From: Pseudomonadota bacterium
GTDB lineage: Bacteria; Pseudomonadota; Gammaproteobacteria; Pseudomonadales; Halieaceae
Assembly: GCA_030591305.1 (NCBI GenBank)
Contig: JAUVBI010000207.1
Location: 1-5,619, forward strand
Reading direction: 5' to 3'
Length of the DNA stretch: 5,619 nt
The translations under genes and the position numbers were made by a program. A model generated the notes under the pieces. The model made no database searches. It was not told where the DNA came from and saw only the letters and a program-made list of their open reading frames with translations. Below are positions 1 through 5,619 of this stretch, piece by piece (the stretch's first letter is position 1; every line of letters begins with the position of its first letter).

Positions 1-908
1 ACATGCATATCCTGCGGCCCCAGCCCCGCCATTTCGTAAGCCTGGTTAGCGGCCAGATGGCCAACGCCCAACTCGGGCTGATCCATACGGCGATTGCTAA
101 AGCTTCTAATCACACTGGCGGCAACTTTGATGCAGCGGCTTTTATCAGCCCCGATGCGCTTTAGCCCCTCTTCCGTACACACTATTGCAGCCGCGGAGCC
201 ATCCGAGACCGGTGCACACATCGGCAATGTCATCGGGTAGGTGATGGGCGGCGCCGCCAGAATCTCGTCCACGGTGAATGGCTTGCGAAACTGTGACAAG
301 GGGTTATGTACAGAATGCGTATGATTTTTAGCAGACACGGCAGCAATCTGGCGCTGGGTGGTGCCATAGGTTTTCATGTGGTAACGACACATCGCTGCAT
401 AGATAGCCATGAACTTGCTGTAGGGTTGACTCGATTCCGATCCTTCGGGCACGTCTACACCCTCACCCATCTGGATTAATCTCTGGAAGTTTTCTTCGGC
501 GCGAGACACATCCCAGCCCCCCTCGAACACTGCAAAAGCCTTTTTCTTGTCCGGGATATTCATTTTTTCAGCACCGAGCGCCAGTGCCACATCGGTAGTC
601 CCCGCTTTAAGACTTTGCACAGCCAGGTTGAAGGCCGAGCTGCCCGACGCACAGGCATTTTCAACATTGTAGATGGGGATGCTTTCAATACCGATCTTAC
701 TGAACACCACCTGCCCGGGAATGGAAATCTGGCCCTGTAGCGGGCCATTGGTCATTCCGGCGTAAAATGCCGAGCCGATGTCTCCTTTGCTGCAGCCCGC
801 ATCCGCTACGGCAGCTTCCAGTGCCTCCCGTGCCAGATCGTCAACGGATCGCTCCAGGTGGCGACCAAATAGCGTCATCGCAATACCAGCTATATATATG
901 TCAGTCAT
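1..908 (-). CDS. SCP2-type thiolase / thiolase-like lipid-transfer protein, 3' end cut by window
   Basis: Thiolase-fold enzyme expected to cleave a 3-ketoacyl-CoA (or to act as a retro-aldolase, as some steroid-degradation relatives do) in the cytoplasm. The frame is open from the ATG at 908 to the window edge, giving 302 visible residues. The N-terminus reads MTDIYIAGIAMTLFGRH, and the nucleophilic cysteine is Cys86 in NVENACASGSSAF, the classic thiolase acyl-accepting site. Later residues (QRQIAAVSAKNH, then PPITYPMTLPMCAPVSDGSAA, and AANQAYEMAGLGPQDMH at the edge) match the SCP2/SCPx thiolase subgroup rather than FadA/AtoB thiolases. Family members are about 380-400 residues, so roughly 80-100 C-terminal residues, including the second catalytic His/Cys region, lie outside the window. 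It is the third gene of the operon, 17 nt after the ligase. Relatives often neighbour a small DUF35 OB-fold partner, which could lie just beyond base 1. The family is secure; substrate and exact reaction are not. Confidence 0.9.
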   Translation of the reverse strand, partial: MTDIYIAGIAMTLFGRHLERSVDDLAREALEAAVADAGCSKGDIGSAFYAGMTNGPLQGQISIPGQVVFSKIGIESIPIYNVENACASGSSAFNLAVQSLKAGTTDVALALGAEKMNIPDKKKAFAVFEGGWDVSRAEENFQRLIQMGEGVDVPEGSESSQPYSKFMAIYAAMCRYHMKTYGTTQRQIAAVSAKNHTHSVHNPLSQFRKPFTVDEILAAPPITYPMTLPMCAPVSDGSAAAIVCTEEGLKRIGADKSRCIKVAASVIRSFSNRRMDQPELGVGHLAANQAYEMAGLGPQDMH

Positions 909-914
909 GTCATT

Positions 915-921
915 CTCCTTT
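915..921 (-). promoter_or_regulatory. Ribosome binding site of the thiolase gene
   Basis: AAAGGAG on the minus strand lies 6 nt before the ATG at 908 and fixes that start. Another ATG (913-911) sits only 1 nt from the Shine-Dalgarno, out of frame, and meets a stop after two codons (ATG ACA TGA), so it is not the gene start. Confidence 0.75.
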
Positions 922-922
922 A

Positions 923-936
923 GTTCTAGATAGAAC
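923..936. repeat. Short perfect inverted repeat across the ligase stop codon
   Basis: GTTCTA-GA-TAGAAC is a perfect 6-bp inverted repeat with a 2-nt centre that contains the ligase stop codon (926-928) and abuts the thiolase Shine-Dalgarno. No T-run follows, so it is not a terminator. It could be a small mRNA hairpin or a chance palindrome; nothing in the sequence distinguishes these. Confidence 0.35.
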
Positions 937-2476
937 GTTGCTGCCCTTGCCAGTAACGATCACGTAAGTCTTTTTTCAGTACTTTGCCAACAGGGCTGCG
1001 TGGAAGATCATCCATAAAATCCACTGTTTTAGGAGCCTTGACGCTACCCAGCACCCCCTTGGCATAGGCTATGATTTCCTCTGCGGTAGCCTGTTGTCCC
1101 GGCTTCAGTTGAATAACGGCCTTAACTGACTCACCCCACTTTTCATCCGGAACACCAATAACAGCACACTCCTGAACTGCCGGATGCTGGGTGAGTACCT
1201 GCTCGACTTCATTGGGAAAAACATTGAAACCACCACTGATAATCATGTCCTTCTTGCGATCCACAATGCTAATGAAGCCCTCTTCATCCATCACACCGAT
1301 ATCACCCGTATGATGCCAGCCGAATTCTCTGACCTCTGCGGTCGCCTCCGGATTTTTGTAATACCCGGGCGTAACAAGGCTGCCTTTAATACATATTTCA
1401 CCTCGCTCACCGCGCGAAACCTCATTGCCCTGATCATCCAAAATAGCGACGTCGTTGTATGCGCCGGGACGACCGATACTCGCCAGACGGGATTCAATAA
1501 TGTTGCCGTTTTCATCCATGTAATCCCAGGGTGCCTTGGCAGTAATTGCCGCCGGCGCCTCGGTCTGGCCGAAACCTTCACTCATCACCGGCCCGAACAC
1601 CTCAATCGCTTCTTTCAGCTTTTCTAAAGAGGTCGGGGCCGCGCCTACAAACAGGTGTTGCAGGGAGGAGTGGTCATAGTCACGTACATTCGGCAGGGCC
1701 AGCATCATGTAGAGCACAGTAGGCGGAATAAAATAGTGGGTGATTTGGTATGCCTCCACAGCTTTTAGAATCGCCTCTGGGTCTGCCTTGGCCATCATGT
1801 AGTTTGTGCCACCACGAATAAAATGGGTGCAGCCCAGTATGCCAGCTGTATGGGTCATGGGGGCGACCACCAGGTGGCGGGAGTTATCACGAAACGTGAA
1901 TGCCTGCCAGGTATTGGCATACATAGTTTCGATATTTCTGTGGGTAATCATCACACCTTTGGGTTCGCCCGTAGTGCCGCCGGTGGGAAAGAGCGCGAAC
2001 ATGTCATCGGGATTTTCCTGGGTCACTGGGAAATCCTGTCGATAATCGGCTGTCCAATCGTCCAGATAGGTACCGGCGCTGTCTTCGCGGTCGAGGCAGA
2101 CAATTTCTTTGATGCCATCGACCTCCCGCAATACCTGCTCCGCTTCTTTCTCGAAGTGGCTGTGATAGAACAGCACTTCGGCCTCGAACCGGTCGAGCAA
2201 ATCTATATTGGCCTCGACGGCATTGCGGGGGTTGATTGGAATCCAGACACACTCTGCTCGCATCAGCCCCAGGAGAGCGAGGAAGGCCGCGTTGCAATTA
2301 GGTGCGAGTATGGCAACCTTGGTACCCTTGATGTATCCACGCCCACGAATGGCCGAGGCGATATGGTGCGTTATCTCGGCAGATTCGCGATAGGTAATCT
2401 CAGCTCCAGGCTCTACGAAAGCCAGGTTTTCCGGGTATAACTTCACGCCCCTGTCAAAAAAATCTATAGTGCGCAT
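926..2476 (-). CDS. AMP-forming acyl-CoA synthetase/ligase (ANL superfamily, FadD-like)
   Basis: Activates a carboxylic acid with ATP and CoA through an acyl-adenylate, giving acyl-CoA, PPi and AMP; cytoplasmic or peripherally membrane-bound. The 516 residues match the family length, and all core motifs are intact: P-loop TGGTTGEPKG (165-174), GFGQTE (301-306), HHTGD (388-392, with the ribose-binding Asp392), hinge DRKKDMIISGG (406-416) and the C-terminal PRSPVGKVLKK with the expected catalytic Lys498. The start is the ATG at 2476, preceded by AAAGGAG. Upstream in-frame extension to a GTG at 2521 would add 15 unconserved residues and overlap the preceding gene. It is the middle gene of the operon, 17 nt after the acyl-CoA dehydrogenase and 17 nt before the thiolase, so it probably supplies the CoA ester these enzymes use. 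The substrate (fatty, aromatic, terpenoid or steroid-side-chain acid) cannot be assigned from motifs. Confidence 0.93.
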   Translation of the reverse strand: MRTIDFFDRGVKLYPENLAFVEPGAEITYRESAEITHHIASAIRGRGYIKGTKVAILAPNCNAAFLALLGLMRAECVWIPINPRNAVEANIDLLDRFEAEVLFYHSHFEKEAEQVLREVDGIKEIVCLDREDSAGTYLDDWTADYRQDFPVTQENPDDMFALFPTGGTTGEPKGVMITHRNIETMYANTWQAFTFRDNSRHLVVAPMTHTAGILGCTHFIRGGTNYMMAKADPEAILKAVEAYQITHYFIPPTVLYMMLALPNVRDYDHSSLQHLFVGAAPTSLEKLKEAIEVFGPVMSEGFGQTEAPAAITAKAPWDYMDENGNIIESRLASIGRPGAYNDVAILDDQGNEVSRGERGEICIKGSLVTPGYYKNPEATAEVREFGWHHTGDIGVMDEEGFISIVDRKKDMIISGGFNVFPNEVEQVLTQHPAVQECAVIGVPDEKWGESVKAVIQLKPGQQATAEEIIAYAKGVLGSVKAPKTVDFMDDLPRSPVGKVLKKDLRDRYWQGQQRSI

Positions 2477-2485
2477 AAAGCATTT

Positions 2486-2492
2486 CTCCTTT
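2486..2492 (-). promoter_or_regulatory. Ribosome binding site of the acyl-CoA ligase gene
   Basis: AAAGGAG lies 9 nt before the ATG at 2476 and decides that start over the upstream in-frame GTG. A nearer ATG (2483-2481) is out of frame, only 2 nt from the Shine-Dalgarno, and opens just a nine-codon frame ending at 2454. Confidence 0.7.
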
Positions 2493-2493
2493 G

Positions 2494-3771
2494 CTATACA
2501 GGGTTGTTTTCCATATACCACTCACTTAACAATGTGGCAGCTTTGATATTGAGTATGGTGTTCTCGCCATCTTCAATCATCGCGGCTCGTGTATCACGCA
2601 ACAGTTTTTCAATGGGGTACTCCCTGGTAAGGCCGTTGCCTCCAAACAGCTGTAAGGCATCGGAGGCGACCTCGAAGCTGGTGCGAGTCACATACGTTTT
2701 GGAGGTGATGGAGGCCACGACATGCGGGTCGGAACCCATGTAGTTGAAATGACATACGCGACGCGCCAGGGCCCGCGAGGCCTCAACTTTTTGCCAGAGA
2801 TCAAACAAGCGCACTTTCACAGACTGGTGTTCGATGATCGGGCAACCCCCCTGTATGCGCTCATGGCAATAGGCCAGAGCGTGTTCATAGGCAGCCCGGG
2901 CAACCCCGGTAAAGGTACAACCCATTTCCATATTGGCAAAAGTGAGGACACCAAAAAAATCTGCCTCAATTGCATCCTTGCCAGCGATAATGTTTTTATA
3001 TGGAACACGCACGTTGTCGAAAAATATTTCACCCTGCGGCAGGCTGCGTTGCCCCAGTTTGTCCAGTGGCTTACCCTTGGATACGCCATCTTGTTCCAGG
3101 TCTACCAGAAGGCCAACACAATGCACTGCACCGTTGTCCTTGTAGAACCCGTCACCGTAGTCACAGGGCACGTAGGCCAGAGCCGTTTGCGCAATAGGTG
3201 CGCCCGAAACCCAGGCGGAACTCTGACCATTCAGAACTACGTGGTCGCCTTCAACTTTCGCTCTCAAATTACCTTTGTGCTGCCGGCTACCGGGTTTTAG
3301 CTGGTCGCCAGCCATATCAAGGATGTCACTGCCGCGATCAGGCTGCGTGGCAATCCAGCAGCCGGTACGGCTGCCAAACTGTTCGATCAGCTCTGGATCA
3401 CCCGTGCCATGGGCAACAAATGCAGGAAAGGAAGTGGAACCTGCGAGAATTGTCAGGCCCGAATCACCCCAACCCATTTCTTCGAAGACCAGAGGCAAGA
3501 TGCGGGATTTTTGCTCACTATCCATAGCACCAATAGCTTCCAGGTCAAAAATACCTATCTCTTTCAACTGCCGAATAAAGTCATACAAAGGCGATTCCGG
3601 CGCGATAACCTGTTCCGGCGTCATCATGTCAAGTTGCGCTGCAATAGGGCGCATAACCTCGGCAGCAAACCGATGTGCTACGTCCTGAATGGCCTTCTCT
3701 TCATCACTCATTCCTGCATCCAGTCCGGACACTCCCAGGTGCAGTGAAGGTATCTGTTCAAGCTTAAACAT
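2494..3771 (-). CDS. Acyl-CoA dehydrogenase family flavoprotein
   Basis: FAD enzyme expected to oxidise an acyl-CoA to the 2-enoyl-CoA, passing electrons to ETF. At 425 residues it is slightly longer than the usual 380-400. Order: helical N-domain (about 20-135), beta-domain with TQPDRGSD (142-149) in place of the usual TEPGAGSD and NGQSSAWVSG (181-190) in place of NGQKMWITNG, then the C-terminal helical domain with LFGGNGLTREYPIEKLLRD (375-393). About 15 extra residues lie between GSD and NGQ, rich in basic and polar residues. Where medium-chain dehydrogenases carry the catalytic Glu of YEGT, this protein reads IEDGENT (399-405), putting Asp401 there by eye, with Glu400 adjacent. The start is the ATG at 3771 with GGGAG five bases upstream; a TTG at 3786 is an inferior alternative. 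It is the first gene of the operon. The family is certain; substrate specificity is unknown, and a non-linear acyl chain is possible. Confidence 0.92.
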   Translation of the reverse strand: MFKLEQIPSLHLGVSGLDAGMSDEEKAIQDVAHRFAAEVMRPIAAQLDMMTPEQVIAPESPLYDFIRQLKEIGIFDLEAIGAMDSEQKSRILPLVFEEMGWGDSGLTILAGSTSFPAFVAHGTGDPELIEQFGSRTGCWIATQPDRGSDILDMAGDQLKPGSRQHKGNLRAKVEGDHVVLNGQSSAWVSGAPIAQTALAYVPCDYGDGFYKDNGAVHCVGLLVDLEQDGVSKGKPLDKLGQRSLPQGEIFFDNVRVPYKNIIAGKDAIEADFFGVLTFANMEMGCTFTGVARAAYEHALAYCHERIQGGCPIIEHQSVKVRLFDLWQKVEASRALARRVCHFNYMGSDPHVVASITSKTYVTRTSFEVASDALQLFGGNGLTREYPIEKLLRDTRAAMIEDGENTILNIKAATLLSEWYMENNPV

Positions 3772-3776
3772 ATGCG

Positions 3777-3781
3777 CTCCC
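3777..3781 (-). promoter_or_regulatory. Ribosome binding site of the acyl-CoA dehydrogenase gene
   Basis: GGGAG on the minus strand sits 5 nt from the ATG at 3771. It lies inside the codons that a TTG start at 3786 would use, which argues for the ATG start. Confidence 0.65.
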
Positions 3782-3952
3782 GTCAATTACTGTGAATGTT
3801 CATCGACGAACACCCCTCATTGGAGAAGTCATCATAGGTGAGCAGCCCTTCACTATGGATAGGCGATCCGGTCGATATCGTATTATTTCTGGCCAACATC
3901 ACTAACCCTTTGTCCTGCATAGAAATCGTAACCCGCAGCCTGTCCAGATCTA

Positions 3953-3969
3953 ATAGGACATCGTCCTAT
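3953..3969. promoter_or_regulatory. Candidate operator: perfect inverted repeat ATAGGAC-N3-GTCCTAT
   Basis: Two perfect 7-bp arms flank a 3-nt centre, the size and symmetry typical of sites for dimeric repressors such as TetR-family regulators of lipid catabolism. A second, overlapping pairing, TGTCC (3941-3945) with GGACA (3956-3960), adds further symmetry. The site lies 181 bp upstream of the dehydrogenase start and 118 bp upstream of the SDR start, so it could govern both divergent units. No regulator gene is in the window, and I do not recognise this as a published motif. The symmetry is seen directly; the operator role is inferred. Confidence 0.5.
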
Positions 3970-4076
3970 ATCAATACGCTTACATGCACCCTGCCGATGT
4001 AACATTCAATCCCAAAAGATAGACGATATTGTTCGCCAGGCAATGAAAGCAGTTAATTAACAGTTGCACGTAATAC

Positions 4077-4081
4077 AGGAG
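4077..4081 (+). promoter_or_regulatory. Ribosome binding site of the plus-strand SDR gene
   Basis: AGGAG lies 6 nt before the ATG at 4088. The only longer in-frame start, a TTG at 4064, lies upstream of this site and would translate through it, so the ATG is chosen. Confidence 0.75.
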
Positions 4082-4087
4082 AGAATT

Positions 4088-4894
4088 ATGAAAGTCTTGA
4101 CAGACAAGGTGGTTGTGATTACAGGTGCCGGGTCCGGTATTGGACGAGAGATGGCTCTCAAGTTCGCAGCCGAGAACTCGCGCCTTACCCTGTCGGATAT
4201 AAATAAAACAGGCCTGGCGGAAACACTGACACAACTGAATTTGGACGAAAAACGCGTTGCGACATTTATCGTCGACGCCTCCGACCGCGAAGCTACCGAA
4301 CAATTCGCCGACTCCGTGCTATCAAAATTCGGGCAAGTGGACATACTTATTAACAATGCCGCTCTCAGTGCCCCAGGCCCTTTGGATAAGGTGTCCTATG
4401 AGTCTTTTGAAAGAGTTATCAACGTCAATATGTGGGGTGTTGTCTATGGCTGCAGAGCATTTCTGCCCCATCTGAAGAAGCGCCCGGAGGCGGTACTGGC
4501 GAACGTATCCAGTATCAACGGTATGGTCCCGTTCATTAATGGCGGGCCCTATAATATGTCCAAATATGCGGTATACGGTTTGAGCGAAACCCTGATGATG
4601 GAACTACACGACACCTCGGTACAGGTGCTCAGTATCCATCCCGGTGGAATTCGTACCAATATAGCCAACAATGCTATTGGTGCCGATGAGTCGATGAAAA
4701 AAGGTTTTGACAAGTTTGCAATAACAAGCCCAGAACAGGCAGCTACCTGCATCGTAAAAGCGGTCAAAGCAAAGAAGTCATATTTGTTTATCGGTCGCGA
4801 CGCCAAATTGATGCAACTCATGAAGCGTATTTCACCAAAAGCCACCCTGCACCTGATAACACGTCACTATGCTTCACTGCTGGATCGCTATTAG
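4088..4894 (+). CDS. Short-chain dehydrogenase/reductase (classical SDR, probably NAD-dependent)
   Basis: Rossmann-fold oxidoreductase interconverting an alcohol and a ketone. The 268 residues contain the complete classical SDR set: TGAGSGIG (12-19), Asp37 at the end of the second beta strand (favouring NAD over NADP), Asp63, NNAA (89-92), and the catalytic tetrad Asn114, Ser142, Tyr155 and Lys159 (YNMSK), followed by PGGIRT (185-190). The last 30 or so residues (DAKLMQLMKRISPKATLHL onward) form a basic, amphipathic-looking tail beyond the conserved core, which might mediate membrane or partner contact. The gene is transcribed away from the ligase/dehydrogenase/thiolase operon, with the candidate operator between them. 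It could oxidise a hydroxyl on the same substrate, for example in the 3-hydroxyacyl-CoA step that the operon lacks, but this is inference. Family and catalytic competence are secure; the substrate is not. Confidence 0.92.
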   Translation: MKVLTDKVVVITGAGSGIGREMALKFAAENSRLTLSDINKTGLAETLTQLNLDEKRVATFIVDASDREATEQFADSVLSKFGQVDILINNAALSAPGPLDKVSYESFERVINVNMWGVVYGCRAFLPHLKKRPEAVLANVSSINGMVPFINGGPYNMSKYAVYGLSETLMMELHDTSVQVLSIHPGGIRTNIANNAIGADESMKKGFDKFAITSPEQAATCIVKAVKAKKSYLFIGRDAKLMQLMKRISPKATLHLITRHYASLLDRY

Positions 4895-4906
4895 TCCAGG
4901 CTAAAG

Positions 4907-4931
4907 AAAATATAGTGTTACTCCATATTTT
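4907..4931. terminator. Possible weak bidirectional terminator between convergent SDR genes
   Basis: AAAATAT (4907-4913) pairs perfectly with ATATTTT (4925-4931), and an inner AGT/ACT pair (4914-4916 with 4920-4922) could extend the stem around a GTT loop, with a two-base CC bulge. T-rich stretches follow on both strands, as expected for a shared terminator of convergent genes. The stem is almost all A-T and would be weak. It overlaps the stop codon of the minus-strand SDR. Confidence 0.35.
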
Positions 4932-5619
4932 GTTTGGCGGCTATAAAATCAGGCAGCTTACTTAATATGGGTGCGAGCAGCGCCCAAGGCATGGAAGGTA
5001 CGTAGGCATGTTTGACTTTCTTGAGGATGTTGTCCACCAGTAATTTACCGCCCTTTTCAGCGGAAATAACAAAGGGCCGATTGTCAACATCACTGTTCAT
5101 GGGGGTGTCAATATAGCCGGGAGATAACGTAGTTACTGTTATTTCTTCATTCCATAGTTCAGCACGCAGGGAGTCCAAGTACGTTCTTAAGGCCGCTTTG
5201 GAGGCACTATAACCGTTTGTTGCTGGCAAGCCGCGGACGGCGGCAACGGAAGCAAGGCCAACTATCTGCCCAAAACCCTGCTGTTTAAAAATACGTACCG
5301 CTGTGTCAATAGTTGCCAGGGCTCCGGTAACATTGACATCAATCATATTTTTCATATTGTTGAAATCCCCTGTGCCGACCTTCTGATAAATGCCTAGGCC
5401 GGCATTGGCAATGACTATGTCAAGTTTGCCAAAATCTTTGGCGGCATGCGGCAGAGTTTCCTGTACAGCAGCCACATCGGAAACATCCAAAGGGTACACT
5501 TCGACACGTACATCGCTAAAGGTCTTAATTTCATCGCGCAACGCATTGAGCATGGCTTCGCGACGAGCAGAAATTGCCAGATTATAGCCACGGCGGGCAA
5601 ATTCAATGGCCATTTGACG
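4918..5619 (-). CDS. Short-chain dehydrogenase/reductase, 5' end cut by window (probably NADP-dependent)
   Basis: Second classical SDR, with 233 visible residues. The frame is still open at the window edge (Arg-Gln precede the first Met, and RQMAIEFARRGYNLAIS matches the helix right after the glycine-rich GxxxGIG loop), so the true start and the cofactor glycine motif lie just outside; the Met at 5613 is internal. Counting from that Met: SARR (15-18) after the second strand suggests NADP binding, then Asp43, NAG (70-72), Asn94, catalytic Ser122, Tyr135 and Lys139 (YSASK), and SPGYIDTPM (164-172). The C-terminal part (YVPSMPWALLAPILSKLPDF, 204-223) is hydrophobic, as in related SDRs that may touch membranes. 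It converges on the other SDR with a 23-nt gap, so it belongs to a different transcript. Substrate unknown; fatty, steroid or other ketone reduction are all possible. Confidence 0.9.
   Translation of the reverse strand, partial: RQMAIEFARRGYNLAISARREAMLNALRDEIKTFSDVRVEVYPLDVSDVAAVQETLPHAAKDFGKLDIVIANAGLGIYQKVGTGDFNNMKNMIDVNVTGALATIDTAVRIFKQQGFGQIVGLASVAAVRGLPATNGYSASKAALRTYLDSLRAELWNEEITVTTLSPGYIDTPMNSDVDNRPFVISAEKGGKLLVDNILKKVKHAYVPSMPWALLAPILSKLPDFIAAKQNME

Larger units (their letters stand above)
3772..4087. other. Divergent intergenic regulatory region
   Basis: This 316-bp gap separates the minus-strand catabolic operon from the plus-strand SDR gene and must hold both promoters unless transcription enters from outside. 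I see no credible gene in it. It contains the 17-bp inverted repeat at 3953-3969, an 8-bp palindrome CGATATCG (3873-3880), and a partial match to the left half of the 17-bp repeat (ATAGG..ATC, 3859-3868). A weak sigma70-like pair for the SDR gene, TTGTTC then GTTAAT with 17-nt spacing (about 4030-4058), is possible but poor. No strong consensus promoter stands out on either strand. Confidence 0.6.

Noticed and set aside
1184..1627. Plus-strand open frame of 147 codons
   Set aside because: Antisense shadow of the conserved C-terminal half of the acyl-CoA ligase.
1823..2440. Plus-strand open frame of 205 codons
   Set aside because: It lies wholly antisense to the ligase gene, whose motifs are all intact; the translated product shows no recognisable domain and no ribosome binding site was evident.
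2456..2462. Run of seven A (T on the coding strand) near the ligase start as a frameshift site
   Set aside because: The reading frame is intact through the run (Asp-Phe-Phe-Asp) with the expected N-terminus, so no frameshift is needed.
2722..3688. Several plus-strand open frames (for example 2722-3300 and 3275-3688)
   Set aside because: All are antisense to the acyl-CoA dehydrogenase, overlap one another, and have no family resemblance.
3873..3880. 8-bp palindrome CGATATCG as an operator
   Set aside because: Too short to be meaningful alone; palindromes of this length are expected by chance every few tens of kilobases per specific centre and more often overall.
4064..4087. TTG start extending the plus-strand SDR by eight residues
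   Set aside because: The AGGAG site lies inside this extension, correctly spaced for the ATG at 4088, and classical SDRs begin close to the glycine motif.
3980..4356. Minus-strand open frames overlapping the start of the plus-strand SDR
   Set aside because: They run antisense through the SDR cofactor-binding region; the SDR has a strong Shine-Dalgarno and full motif set, while these have neither.
5611..5613. ATG at 5613 as the start of the minus-strand SDR
   Set aside because: Starting here would lack the first beta strand and glycine-rich loop; the frame stays open to the window edge with residues matching the helix after that loop, so the gene is cut by the window.

Overview
The window shows five protein-coding genes of a bacterial acyl-CoA catabolic locus; the two outermost run off the ends. 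The organism is most likely a Gammaproteobacterium, perhaps a marine one. This is inferred from the roughly balanced base composition, clear AGGAG ribosome binding sites, tight gene packing and the general look of the proteins; nothing in the window proves the taxon.

Layout, right to left on the minus strand: an acyl-CoA dehydrogenase (start 3771), an AMP-forming acyl-CoA ligase (start 2476) and an SCP2-type thiolase (start 908, continuing past base 1). They are separated by only 17 nt at each junction, each with a good Shine-Dalgarno, so they are almost certainly one operon. A 316-bp intergenic region (3772-4087) separates this operon from a divergently transcribed short-chain dehydrogenase/reductase (SDR, 4088-4894, plus strand). 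A second SDR (4918 to beyond 5619, minus strand) converges on the first with a 23-nt gap. An AT-rich inverted repeat there may act as a weak two-way terminator.

The proteins fit a shared route. The ligase would activate a carboxylic acid to its CoA thioester, the flavoprotein dehydrogenase would introduce the alpha,beta double bond, an SDR could oxidise a hydroxyl group, and the thiolase would cleave the chain. No enoyl-CoA hydratase or classical 3-hydroxyacyl-CoA dehydrogenase is visible. A specialised substrate (branched, terpenoid or steroid-like side chain) is plausible from the SCP2-type thiolase, but the substrate cannot be read from this sequence.

The most noteworthy non-coding element is a perfect 17-bp inverted repeat (ATAGGAC-ATC-GTCCTAT, 3953-3969) between the divergent genes, which looks like an operator for a dimeric repressor. 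I found no RNA genes, insertion sequences, CRISPR arrays or defence genes, and no clearly novel system. It looks like an ordinary but incompletely defined catabolic locus.
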